DNA of 64,000 nucleotides from positions 951,654 through 1,015,653 of the forward strand of contig NW_025064889.1 in NCBI RefSeq assembly GCF_019112545.1. The letters run 5' to 3'. This document shows, piece after piece, positions 20,861-32,831 of this stretch. The position numbers and the translations under genes are program-made. The notes beneath the pieces were generated by a model. That model saw nothing but the letters and a program-made list of their open reading frames with translations. It was not told the DNA's origin and ran no database searches. The stretch is from Guyanagaster necrorhizus (Eukaryota > Basidiomycota > Agaricomycetes > Agaricales > Physalacriaceae). The stretch's first letter is position 1. Every line of letters begins with the position of its first letter.

Positions 20861-23800
20861 CTATGCCTAAATTATGCATGCCTTACCACTCAGACATCAG
20901 AATCACCTAAAAAACCAAAAGAGGAATCTCAATTGCTGATGTATGGCTGAACAAGGGCAGAGAGCCTCTGAAAAAGTGCACCATCACTTAAAGTTCATCA
21001 AACTAATGAACCAGTAAATGCTCAAATGCCTATAGGCTGAACAGAGATAGAGAACCCCATTGGCTGGCTAAAGCCATTTGAAACTGAATGGACTTGGCAA
21101 GCCATCAAGAACATGAAGGATAAAGAAGTGGTAAAAGTTGTACTCAAAAATTGGATACATAAGACTTAAGCTGAGGAGGTGATTGATGACATAATCACTG
21201 AGATGCAAGGAGTTGAATGATGTCAAGCCTTAGAATGGCTTGACAAATTACATGGACCATGAAAGTTCATCTGACAGGCTAAGACTTCAGGCTAAGATCT
21301 AGTAACTAAGGCCCAAATTGAGACACTCATATCTTGGAGTACCCACACTGTCATGATGCTGATTGACAGTAGATGCACAGGGAGTTTCATTAACCATGCT
21401 TTCATCAATAAGCACAATCTTCTCACTCAGGCCACAGCAGCTCTGATCTCTGTGTACAGCACAGACAGAACCAAAAACCAAGCCAGTTTGATCACTGAAT
21501 ATGTCAAGCTTAGGCTCACTATCAGAGATCATTCTGAATGGATCAACTTGGCAGTAACCAACTTAGGGACTAAGGAGATATTCCTTGGCCATAATTGGCT
21601 AATTTGATATAATCTGCTAATCAATTGAAAGACTGGATGCATCATGTTTGCACAATGCTAGTGCCAGAAGATTCCATTTAAACTATCAGATAAAGACCCT
21701 GAGGACCAGTGGGATGAAGAGATGGAAGATGGTGAGATGATTCTTGCTGTTGACCTACAAAGGGCCATTTGCATTCAGGCCATTCATCATGCCAATAATC
21801 TAGCAACAAAGGCCAATGCCAGCAAAGAGGAAAAGACATTTGAAGAGATGATGTCTGAATGGGCACAGGACTATCGGAACTTATTTGAAAAAGAAAGTTT
21901 TGATGAATTATCTGAATCAAAGCCCTGGGACCATGCTATAGAATTAATTCCCAACACAAATGTCAACCTGAATTGCAAGTGCTATCTGTTTAGCAACAAC
22001 AAACAACAAGAACTGGACAAGTTCCTTGATGAGAACTTGTCCAGTGGATGAATCCAGCCATCAAAGTCACTGATGGCTTCACCCTTCTTCTTTATCAAAA
22101 AGAAGAATGGCAAACTCCAATCAGTGTAGAATTATCGGAAGCTCAATGAGATGATGATTAAGAACTGTTATCCACTTTCTTTAATTTCAGAGTTGATGGA
22201 CAAACTCTGGAGTGCTAAGTATTACACCAAACTGGATGTTCAGTGGGAATACAATAATGTGTGCATCAAAGAAGGTGATGAATGGAAGGCTGCTTTTCAA
22301 ACAAACTATGATTTGTTTGAACTGATAGTAATATTCTTTGGACTCATAAATTTGCCTGCAACATTCCAGTGGATGATGAATGACATCTTCAGAGATCTCA
22401 TTGCCACTGAGAAGGTCACAATCTACTTGGATGACATTCTGATCATGTCTAAAACCAAAGAGGAACATTGGTGCTTGGTGCAATAGGTACTAGCACTGAT
22501 GAGAAAGCATTGGCTTTTTCTTAAGGCTGAGAAGTGTGAATTTAAGGTACTTGAGACTGAATATCTCAGAGTCATTATCAGCAAAGGAAGCATCAGAATG
22601 GACCCTGTCAAAGTGGCAGGAGTAACTGAGTGGCCAGAGCTGACAAAGAAGAAGGAACTGCAATCATTCCTTGGATTCATTAACTTCTATTGATGGTTCA
22701 TTTAGGACTACAGCAAAATAGTCTGACCTATGATGCAATTGACTGGGAATGCCCTATGGACTTGAGGAATTTCCCAACACATGGCATTCAATGACCTCAA
22801 ATGCTAATTGGCTGAAGACATCATCCTGGCTATACCAAGCCAGGATGGAAAATTCAGGGTGGAAGCAGACTCCAGTGAAGGTGCCATTGAAGCTGTACTC
22901 TCACAAGAACAAGATGGCAAGTGGCAACCAGTCATCTTTATGTCAAAGACACTCACCATTACTGAGTGCAACTATGAAATTTATGACAAAGAACTCCTTG
23001 CCATAATGCTCACCCTTGCCAAATGGCAGCATTATCTCATTGGAGCAATCCAGACCTTTGAGATCTGGACAGATCACTAAAACCTCCAATACTTCTGTCT
23101 CCCACAGAAACTTAATTGATGACAAGCCCAGTAGGTCACAGAACTATCACAATACAAATATACACTGCACTATAAGGCTGGTGCAGCAAACAAGAAGGCC
23201 AACTTCCTCAGTCAGAGAGCTGACCACAACCAGGGAGGAGATGATAATAAGGAGATTGTACTCTTACAACCAGAACACTTCTATGCTATGATCATGCTCA
23301 TGGAAGAAGAGATGCATGAACACATTAAGAGCACCACTAGAGATGCCCACAAATAGGATCAAAGAATTGCTCCATCACTCAACTATGAGAGGGGGCTAAA
23401 GAAAGAAGGAGGGTTGATCTGCTATAATGGGCAGATCTATATCTCAAGGGATCAGAGACTTTGTGGTGACATTATCTCCATCTATCATGATCACACAACT
23501 GCCAGACATCTCAGAATCACAAAAATGAAAGAATTAGTCTTGAGAGAGTATTGGTGGCCCAAAATAAACTATGATATCACCTGATATGTCAAGGCTTGTG
23601 AGGTTTGTCAATATAGCAAATCCTCAACACAATCTTGAGCAGCTGCACTCTACCCAAATGAGGTCCCTTCAGCACTATGGACCCACATTTTGGTGGATAT
23701 GATAACTGGGCTTTCTGAAAGTGATAGCTATAATGCAATCATTATTATAGTCGATTGCTTCTCAAAGGCAATCATTTTGATTACCTGTTCAACAGAACTA

Positions 23801-24995
23801 ACATCAGAAGGATGGGCCAAAATCCTATGAGATGAGGTCTATGCAAAATATGGCATACCTCAGGTAGTAATCTCAGACAGAGGACCACAATTTGTCTTTA
23901 AATTCTTGGATGACTTATATCGCCTCCTCAACATCAAATGGAATGCCTCAATGGCATACCACCCTCAAACAGATGGCCAGACAGAGCAAGTCAATCAAGA
24001 AGTTGAAAAGTATCTCTGACTTTTTATCAACCATCACTAAGATGATTGGACAGAATGGCTTTTATTAGCCACTTTTCAACATAACAACAGGATTCACTCA
24101 GCAACAGGAAAAACCCTATTTTTTATCAACTACAGATGAAATCCACCAGTCATGCAAAACAAATAGGTATACATAATAACATCAGCATCAACAGATTTTG
24201 CAACAACAATAGTAAAAATCCATGAAGAAACAGTATGACAAGCACCAACAACCTGCCTATGATTATTCAATCAATGACAAGGTTTGGCTGGACACAACCA
24301 ACCTGCACCTCCCTTGTCCAAAACAGAAGTTAGCAGACAAACAAATAGGACTATTCAAAGTCATTGCCAAGATCAGCAACTCTATTTACAAGTTGCAATT
24401 ACCAACAACTTGGAAAATCCATAATATTTTCAATGAAACATTGTTGACATCATACATCACACTGGCCTTTCCAAATCAAGAATGACCACCACCTCCACCA
24501 CTAGAACTAATCAATGATGAAGAACACTATGAAATCGATGAAGTGCTAAACCACAAACTACACAAGATTAGAGCATGCAGTAGTGGGATGACAATGACAG
24601 TTGACTATCTAATCAGCTGAAAAGGCTATAAACCAGAATCAAACTAATAGGTCAACAAAAAATACATGAATGCAGAGAAAGCAATTTATGACTACAAATA
24701 ATGAATCAACAAAGTGAACACAGAGAGGGTCATATTCAACATTATCTCTGAGCAAATACAACTATCTGCCATCAGCAGAAGATATACAGTGAAGAGCAAT
24801 GTTCAATAAAAGGCACAACATGATAACAAGAGCAAGGAGGAGCTTCTATCAATACCTGTAATATAAGCAGAATACTCTGATAGATCTTCACTATACCATC
24901 TGAAGGGACTAGAAAGGACTGTGGATCCTCACATATGGATATATGAACTTATCTCTAATTAAGCTATCAGGATTATGGTCTTAAGGAGGGAGTAA
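20860..24995 (+). pseudogene. Family A element, second copy: gag end, protease, RT, RNase H, integrase, chromodomain
   Basis: Plus-strand, 5'-truncated copy. The aspartic protease region is at 21353-21607 (LIDS-R-CTGSFI, where Gly is expected after DS). RT is at about 22080-22490 with YLDD near 22430, RNase H at about 22808-23080, and the integrase zinc region at about 23460-23610. The integrase core follows at about 23690-24130, and the C-terminal domain at 24222-24485. A chromodomain-like end lies at about 24515-24700 (DEVLNHKL ... KGYKPESN ... NAEKAIYDY). Many TGA codons replace Trp or Arg codons. It supplies the gag-to-RT part that the copy at 1545-6097 has lost. It carries more lesions than that copy. 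Confidence 0.85.
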
Positions 24996-25526
24996 TATTA
25001 TAATTTTTCCTATTTTCTTTTTCTTTTTTCTTGATTTATTCAGGATTGATCTCTATTTCTGCTTAGTCAGAGTGCCTAGATCTGGCACTTAGGATCATGA
25101 GAATGCTTAGTCATCAGCACCATCCCAATTCTGGTCACTGCTGTGAAGTTGCACAACAGTGTAAAGACAGAGAAGCCTTTCTTATCTTTGTGCAGCAGTA
25201 ACAGCAGTAACAGCACAACAGCAAGACAATACTTTTTGTAGGTATCTTAGTGATACTGGACAATATACTATATAGCACAGCAAGGACAATTGGGTAGTTA
25301 TATTCTTGGAATGATAAGGATTTAGTATATAAGTAGTGTAGCTCTCACTGTAATACTCCAGCTTCAAGCTAAAGTTTATTCTCCACCATCTTATTTTAAG
25401 CAACTTGTAACCATCTTAACTATATAATGCCAATCACACATCAGTGAACTCTGATAGTATAACCCAAAGTGTGAGGTTTTATCAGTTTATTATATGTTAT
25501 TAGTCATATGGAATTTGAACTTAACA
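24996..25526 (+). repeat. Family A 3' LTR of second copy
   Basis: About 531 bp, inverted match to the 518-bp LTRs of 1545-6097. It starts TATTATAATTTTT for TGTTATGATTTTC and ends CTTAACA. It keeps TATATAAG (25326-25333) and the 13-bp AGCTTCAAGCTAA (25360-25372) exactly, although the rest is strongly diverged. A purine tract (ggaggga) precedes it at about 24985-24992. Confidence 0.85.
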
Positions 25527-28500
25527 AAGGCAGCCAAGAAAAGATTAGATGGCTTTGACTTTTTCTTCAAACATACAAAGTCCTTCAGATGATAGAATGT
25601 AGCCTAGATATTCTATGGAGTCTCAGTTGAATTTGCATTTGGAGCTTTTGCAATAGAGTCCATTAGCTCTAAGTTTGCATAGGACTTTACAAACATGTTT
25701 CTGGTGATCTTCTGGGTTGTCAGAATATATGAGGATGTTGTTGAGGTAGACTACTACTGATATATCAAGCATGTCAGAGAATATATTATTCACAAAATGT
25801 TAGAATGCTGCTAGAGTATTTGTGAGGCCAAAAGGCATAATGCACTATTCAAAGAAACTGTAGCAGATCTAGAAGGCTGTTTTCTATTTATCACCCTTTG
25901 CTATGCAAATGAGATGGTAGATATGTCAAAGATCAAGCTTGATATAGATACATGTAGAGCAGATGGAGTCAAAGAGATCAAAAATGAGAGAAAGAGGGTA
26001 GCAATCCTTTTTAGAGATTTTGTTTAGACTGCAGTAGTCAACACAAAGTTGGAGTTTACTGGTCTTCTTGACAAATAGGACTGGAGCACTGTGTGGGGAG
26101 TGGGATAGAGTAATGAATCTATTGCACAGATTATCATCAATAAACTCTTGTAGGGCCTTGAGTTCAGATTCTGAGAGAATAAATAAGCCCAAGCAGTGGA
26201 GATGTTTCTTTCTCAAGATTAATTTTGAGATTGTATAGCCTGTGTTCAGATAGGTTTTTGGAAAGGGTATTGCTGAAAACATCTACAAAATCATAGTACT
26301 CTACTGGCACTGATGAAAGATCTGCCAGTTCTGCAGATGTAGCTTTGGCTTTAATATTAGGCAAAGAAGGCTGTAGTGTAAACTGCTGAGTGCCTTCTTC
26401 TGCACTGGCTTAGACAAATACAGCAGTAGATATGATGAAAATCTTTAGATGTGCTTTTATAGTAAAAGACTCTGAGAGAGGATAAAAATAGATGAGTTCA
26501 TACAGAAACAGAGCCTGCTGGCTACCTAGAGGAGATTTGGAATAGAGTGAAGTTCTAGAGGTTAGACTGATAGAGTTCAGTGGAAACAGAAGTCCTGGAG
26601 TTGAGCTGAAAGGCTCAGAGAGAGATAGACTGTTGTTCTATAGGTATAGAAGTCTCAGAGATGCAGTGAAGGCTGTAGAATTAGTTGAAGTGGGATCCTG
26701 GTAGCTTGAGTGAAAGATGATACTGTTTTCAGCTCAGTCAATCAGTGGATTGTAGTGAGAGAGCCAGTTGTATCCTAAGACAAGATTGCAAAATGAATCC
26801 AGATGAGTGATATAGAAGTTGATGGAAAAGGTGTCTTCAGAAGAGAAATGAATAAGGATAGTCATAATTTAAAATATGTGGCTTCTGACAGAGCTATTGA
26901 ATAATCAGAGTTGCATACTAGAGATGGTTTTAATAGAAATATTATTGGCAGCTACATACTTAGTGTCAACAAAGCAGTGGCTAGAATCAGAATTAACAAA
27001 AGCAAGAAAACACAAAATGATAGAAGCTGAAGATCTATCAGGCTCTATACTAGGTGATAATTCTGCTGAAAGTGAAAGATGGAAGAATTGGTTGAAAAGA
27101 GATGTTGCATTGAGAGTGATGACCTCCAGTGTGTGAATAGAGTCAATGTAACTCTGAACTCAGATGGAGAGAACAGAGTTGCTTTCTAGTTTTCCAACTC
27201 TATTGAGGCCAGTTTCTCAGAAGCAGTGTCTACTTTAGTTGTACAGCCTTTGGCAAAGGCTGCTGCCTTCTGTTTGTTGCAATTCTCAGTCTTATGTTTG
27301 GCTCCACAGAATATACAGAGGTTGTTCTAGTGCCAGCAGTCTTTTTCTTTCTGAGTAAGGCAGCTGTCTTTGCCTAGCTTATTGGCATAGAGCTTAGGAG
27401 TGGTGGATTTTAGTGTGGAGCCAGAGTCTGAGAAAGAAGAGTTGAACCCCTTGGATTTGAGATTGGAGAATAGGTTGGAGATCTTATTGTTCTGGTTTTC
27501 ATAGGTAATTTCAGTCTTCCAGATCCAGTAGTGAGCATTAAGTTCTTGAGCAAAGAAGCATGTGTCATGAAGATTGTTGGGCTTCCCATAGTGAGCCATA
27601 TCATCCTTGATGCAAGTGCAGAGGTCATAGTAGAAGGCATGGCAGAGAGAATCTCTGTACCTAATTTGTGAGGTATACTGATTGAATTAGACTATATACT
27701 TTATGATCTGATCCCCATCACACATCCAAAGATGCTTTAATGCATCTTCAGCATCTCTGATGGCATCAAAGAGACTGGAGTTGCTATGAAGCTCATCTAA
27801 GAAGACTGCATAGAAAAATTGCCAGACCAGTGGATTCCATAGATTAGAATTAAAGATGTCTGGTTTGAACCAGTTGAGTGTAGTGCTAGCCAGGAAGGAG
27901 ATGGTATAGTTGACCTTATTGGCATCCACTGTAAACATGGTAGGTCTGTCATTAAAGTTCAACTGAAGAGAAATGATGAAGACCTTTAGTTTGTAAGGAT
28001 CAGAGCTATCAAAGAGTTTTAGTTTTTTGATCTTAGTGTGGATAGTGGCTGGCTTGAGATTATTGAGAGAAGTAAAGACTCTTCATAGCAGGTTTATAAA
28101 TTCTAGAAATATATTCTACTGGTTTGAATTGTTGCTTTCTGCAGGACTGTCAGAGCTATTTAGACCATCTAGTTCTTCTGATCCTCCTGGCTCTCCTGAT
28201 CCATCTGGAAAGGGGTTTGGTGGGTTACCATTTGATCTCTGGTAGATGGGAATATAAGTAGAGGTATCTTCACCTCTATCCTCTGAGTCTAGGCTGTCTG
28301 AATTCTCATGCATATTGCTCAGAGATAAAGGGTCTGTCACAGAGTTGCTTTGGGTGCTATATATTATGCTAGTCTATCAGGCTCTATTGGTTGAGATGCT
28401 GATGGTGTTAAAAGAGTTAAAAGAGTCATCATAGTTGAGTTGGTGAGTAGTAAAGCTAAAGTGGGTGTAGGTTTCTCTACAGGAGAGTTGTTCTTTACTG

Positions 28501-28622
28501 AAGACTGATCCAAAGAGGCCTGGTTGTTTCTTTAAGATAGAGGCCAGGATGTCTTTCATGGAAAACATGTTGGAGTGGCTGGGTTGGTTTTGTTCAGAGT
28601 CAGCTTCTGTGGATTGGATCAA
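25527..28622 (-). pseudogene. Family B gag-protease-RT remnant, 3'-truncated
   Basis: Minus-strand reading from about 28622. The gag N-terminus is followed by a gag core at 27962-27687 (LNWFKPDIF, DAEDALKHLWMCDG), a CCHC-like knuckle at about 27320-27278 (C-IF-C-GAK-H-KTEN-C, one residue shorter than usual), and the protease/RT linker at about 26364-26164 (YYDFVDVFSN). RT follows at about 26190-25560 (SPHSAPVLFVKK, LCVDYCSLNKI). The active-site box reads YLNN instead of YLDD at about 25758-25747. It is cut off at 25527 by the family A LTR, so RNase H and integrase are missing. Confidence 0.8.
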
Positions 28623-28675
28623 TGTGGTGGATATAATAAAAAAATTTTAACTCAAGAGTTTGAGTTCAAATATAC

Positions 28676-29175
28676 TGTTAGGAATATATCAATTAATTGG
28701 ACTTGAGTGCATGCATGAAGGCCAGTAAAGTGCATGGGCATTTAATAAAGCTATTAGCAATGTCACTCTTGAGTCAGGACCTAAGAATTTGGATTGACAG
28801 AACAGAGTTCTATTAGAGAAGTGAAGAGGCATATTTTTCAGAGTGAAATCTAACAGACAAGATAAAGAGGAGCTGAAGTGAGTATAAAGTATAGATAGCT
28901 ATCCAAGTTAATATTCAAAGTGAGTAATTACAGTGCTTATACATAGTTTATATACTATTAGTAGTTACTTCTGAGTCAGAGTCCATTGGGTTCCATTGTC
29001 AACTGTTCACTACCATGTTCAGAGTCTAGATACTATAATGTGAAATACAGATATGAAATGATAATGGTAAAATGAAATTAATAGATAATAGGGAATGGAT
29101 GGAGTCCAGTGGAACTTGGTGATTGAGTTCTTGGTTGATCAGAATGATGCAGAGGCCAATGACATGCACATAACA
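28676..29175 (-). repeat. Family B LTR, copy 2 (5' LTR of the truncated minus element)
   Basis: About 500 bp, same orientation as 6468-6966. It begins TGTTAGGAATATATC and ends CACATAACA on the plus strand. In minus sense it lies directly upstream of the family B gag remnant, so it is a 5' LTR. On its other side it abuts a plus-strand integrase at 29176, which shows that the element inserted into another gypsy copy. Confidence 0.85.
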
Positions 29176-30380
29176 ACTCCAATGATCTCTGTCTCTATAT
29201 CCTGCAGAACAACCACAACTATATTTTAGCAGGCTACTTTAGCTAAAACTGAACACTAGAGCTAGTCTGGCATAATTATATCTGGCCACAGATACATGAA
29301 TATATTTGCCACTACATCAAGTCATGTACCATCTGTGAATGCAATGAGACATCTAGATATTGTCTCTATGGTTTGCTTAAACCTCTACCAGTCCTTGAAT
29401 AGTCATAAAATTCCATTTCTATAGATTTCATCAAACAGCTGCCAGACTCTAACAGATTCACTACCATCCTAGCAGTCATTGACTATGCTAGTAAACAAGC
29501 TATCTTCATCTCCACTCATAACACTATCAACTCCATGGAGTTTCACTTCACTTCTGGTTATCATCTGAAGGCTGACAGACAAATCAAATGTGCAAACCAA
29601 ATCTTGGAGCAATACATCCATATGTACTGCTTCTGCCAATAGGACAATTGAGATACCCTTTTACCCATCACCAAGTTTGTCTATAATAATACTTCTAATG
29701 CCTCCACTGGAATTTCTCTATTTTTTGCTAACAAGAGTTACTATTCTAATATCACTATCTATCCTGAATGAGATATCACCTCTGTCTAGGCCTGAGACTT
29801 CACAGTCAATCTTGATGAGCTTTATCAAGTTCTAAAAAATAAAATCTTCCAAGCTCAATTTTGCTATAAGGCTCAAGCAGACAAGCATCAGATGTTGGCA
29901 CCTCTATTCAAAGTTAGCAACAAGATCTACTTCAGCTCCAAACAAATCAAGACTACTTATTCAATCAGAAAGTTCTCTGAGAAATACTTTAATTCTTTTG
30001 AAATCTTAGTCCAATCCAGTTCTCACTCCTTCACTCTTAAGCTTCTGCCAGACCTCTGCTCTATCTATTCAATCTTTTATGTATTACAGTTGGAACTCAT
30101 AGAAGAAAACACCATTCCTAACCAAGTTCAACCTCTGCTGCTTCTAGTCAAAGTTAATAGAGAAGAACAGTACAAAATTGCTCAAATTCTTGACTCTAAG
30201 CTGGATCACTGGTTCTGCTGTCTGCTACTATACAAGATCCAGTGGCTAGGATACAAAGGTATCAACAAAGAATTTGCTTGATTACTGGCCTCCAAATTCT
30301 CTGCTGATGAATTCATCAAAGATTTTCATTGTCATTATCCAGACAAGCTAAATCTCTTATCTAAAGTCATCTTCTAAACA
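29176..30380 (+). pseudogene. Family B integrase with chromodomain
   Basis: The plus-strand reading starts in the integrase zinc region (HEYICHYIKSCTIC-E-C at about 29285-29345). It continues with the core (SISIDFIKQLPDS, ILAVIDYASKQAIFI, then YHLKADRQ and EQYIHMYC) and the C-terminal domain from about 29892 (FKVSNKIYFSSK, KFSEKYFNSFEI, VLQLELIEE). A chromodomain-like end follows (EEQYKIAQILDSKLD ... LLYKIQWLGYKG). It lacks RT upstream because the minus-strand family B element interrupts it. Several stops are visible. Confidence 0.85.
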
Positions 30381-30599
30381 CCCTTCTAATCCTATCCTCA
30401 TTTTATCATCTCTCTGGCCTCATTGGATTCCATTTTCATTCTATTCAATTGAAAACCCTATCTCTTCATAATTTTCACCTCAAATTTCAAAATCAAGAAA
30501 TCTAACTAATTCAGCCCTATTCAGAGCCTGGCTATTCTCTATCTATGTGTTTTAAAAATATATATGTACAAGTAAAGCAAGGACTGCAATTAACCAGAG

Positions 30600-31838
30600 T
30601 CTGACAGATCCACCTCACTCTCACCCTTCTTCAACTCTTCCATATCTGTATTCAAACTCTTCTTCATAATGACCCTCAGATCTTTAACCTCCTGATCTTT
30701 TCCATTCTCATACCTCAGTCTGATCTTCTTCCACTTTTCCAATTCAGATTTCTTGCCAGACTTATAATCATCTAACAGATTTCCTACTGTCTGCCAAAGA
30801 TCTACTACTTTCTCTCTCTAGTCATTTATTTAATCCATCAACTTGTGAAGCAGTTTTGAAATCTTGTGGAGATCAGTGGAGACCTTCCACATTAGTAACC
30901 ATGTCACTTGTGCTAGTCTCCTTGTTAAACAAACAGACAGTCTTCTTGACTTTATATTAACTACAAGTTCACCCTTGACTGATGCCCTCAGAGGCCAGTT
31001 GTGTAAAACACTTAACATTATCTTGACAATACACACATCATTCTAGTACAACTATCAGTAAGAGAAAAAAAAACTCACTCTCATCAACCATCTCTCCTTC
31101 ACTCTCTGCCAAGCCTATTACTTCCAATCTCACCTTCTTCTTCAGATTTGCTGGCAAATCTGTCTCACTATCTTTCACAATGCTATCCAACTTAACTTTC
31201 CTCTTTCTCTTCTTCTTCACTGGAGCTGCTGCCTTTTTTTTGCCTTCTCAAATTTTCCTCCAAGTCCCTTCAGACTCCTACTCTTTATCTTCATTTTCCC
31301 ACTCAATCTTGGACTCTGATGGCATCAAATCAGTCACTTTTCAGAAACAACAACCAAGATCAGTGAATCCTAGGCAGTACTCAGCTAGAAACTGTCACTG
31401 CCTTATTTTGATGGCTTCCACAAGAGAAATCTTGGGTGCCACTTCTTCACCAGTGATCTTAGCTGTCTCTTTCATCCATTCCTCAGCAGCAATTCTCTTG
31501 GCCTCTGCCACTTCTGCTATCTCTCTGGCCAACCTTTCATCCTCCAACTTTTTGGCCACTGCCTCTGCCTCCAACCTTTCCTTCTCCTTCCTCTCCTCCA
31601 CTGTCTTTTGCAAAGTCTTCATCTTTTCTATCCAGGCTGTGCATTGAGCCTTTGCTTTCTCTCTAAGTCACTCTCATTTTCATTCAGTATGCCATTCAAT
31701 GGCCTTTTGATACTCATCCTCTATAGAGCTTCACTCCAAACAAAATATTTCCTTCTCTTCATTAAGCCCATCAGAAGTCAGAGCCTGCATAAAGGGCTCA
31801 GGCATGATAGACAAATGATATGCAGCAACAAAGGACAT
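30600..31838 (-). pseudogene. Family B antisense ORF remnant, copy 2
   Basis: The minus-strand reading lies between the plus-strand integrase and its 3' LTR. An ATG at 31838 starts MSFVAAYHLSIMPEPFMQAL. After a stop near the codons for IFCLE the reading resumes with a strongly charged helix at 31622-31395 (KEKERLEAEAVAKKLEDE, EVAEAKRIAAEEW), then a basic cluster KKKRKRKVKLD at about 31215. Matching pieces occur in the same order at 6981-7690. A coiled-coil, possibly nuclear protein is suggested. The family is not recognised. This copy is interrupted by stops. Confidence 0.6.
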
Positions 31839-31979
31839 GGCAAGCAATGATTAAGGGGAAAAGTGTGGAGATGATAGGAGTAGGAGATTAAGTTATAAAA
31901 TTCCTATGGTCACAAAAAAATTTTTCCTTGTGCTTCTCTGTCAGGCATTGGGATCTGTGCTCTTAAGGGCAAGAACACT

Positions 31980-31992
31980 AAAGGGAGGATAC
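31980..31992 (+). promoter_or_regulatory. Family B polypurine tract
   Basis: aaagggaggatac directly before the 3' LTR at 31993. The same motif in inverse lies at 6967-6979 next to LTR copy 1. It is the expected plus-strand priming site. Confidence 0.7.
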
Positions 31993-32487
31993 TGTCACAC
32001 ACATGCCACTGGCCCCACTTCACACTGACTTCAAGCTAGGATCCAACCACTATTACTTAACAAGTTCTACCAGCCTCTAGCTGTTTCCTATTACCTACTC
32101 ATTTCATTTTATCTTTATTATTTCACATCCATATTTCACATTCTAGTATCTGGACCCTAAACACAGTAGTGAATAGTTGACACTAGAGCCCAACAGATCC
32201 TGACTCAGAATTAGCTACCATTAGTATATAAACCATGAACAATTACTGTAGATACTCAGTTTGAATACCAACTTGGCATCTACTCTTCATGCTCACTTCA
32301 GTCTTCTCTCTTATCTGATGGATTCTGCAGAACATCTCTCTCCTCATCTCTCCAATGGACTCCATTCTGTCAATCTAAACCTTGGGCTTTGACTCAAGGA
32401 GGACATTGCCAACAGCTTCATTGATGCCTATGCATTCCACTGCTCCACACATGCACTCAAGCCCAATCAATTGGCACATTTCTAACA
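31993..32487 (+). repeat. Family B LTR, copy 3 (3' LTR)
   Basis: About 495 bp, TGTCACACACATGCC...TTCTAACA, inverted relative to copies 1 and 2. It contains TATATAAA near 32226-32233 in the plus direction, which sets the sense of the family. It forms the right border of the repeat-rich half of the window. Confidence 0.85.
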
Positions 32488-32831
32488 ACATCCTGTAGAA
32501 GGAAGTCTATAGTGACTGAATCTGGATTGATGGAATCTGCAAGAGAATTTGGGCAATCCAACATTCTGGCATGCTAAGTAAGGAAAGAATCTGAGGGAAA
32601 TTGAAGGAATTAGGTGGAAATTATTAGAAAAGGAGTAGTCTAGTATAAATATGAGAAGTCAATAGGGAAACTCCTCAGGGGTTTGTAACCCAAAGACTAA
32701 AGGTCTTACAAGCATGTACTCTGGATACAGTCCAAATCTTAACATGGATGTGTAACAAGGACTGTTGGTTTCCAATCCTGTAACCTCAGAAGAAGAATAT
32801 AGGAAAAGTGATTTCCCTGTATCCATCAATG
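32488..32831. other. Short intergenic stretch at the repeat/gene boundary
   Basis: No gene or repeat recognised. Still CpG-poor. Confidence 0.4.

Noticed and set aside
1..32487. CRISPR array, prophage or bacterial operon in the repeat-rich half
   Set aside because: No regularly spaced short repeats, no ribosome binding sites. Content is eukaryotic LTR retroelements.
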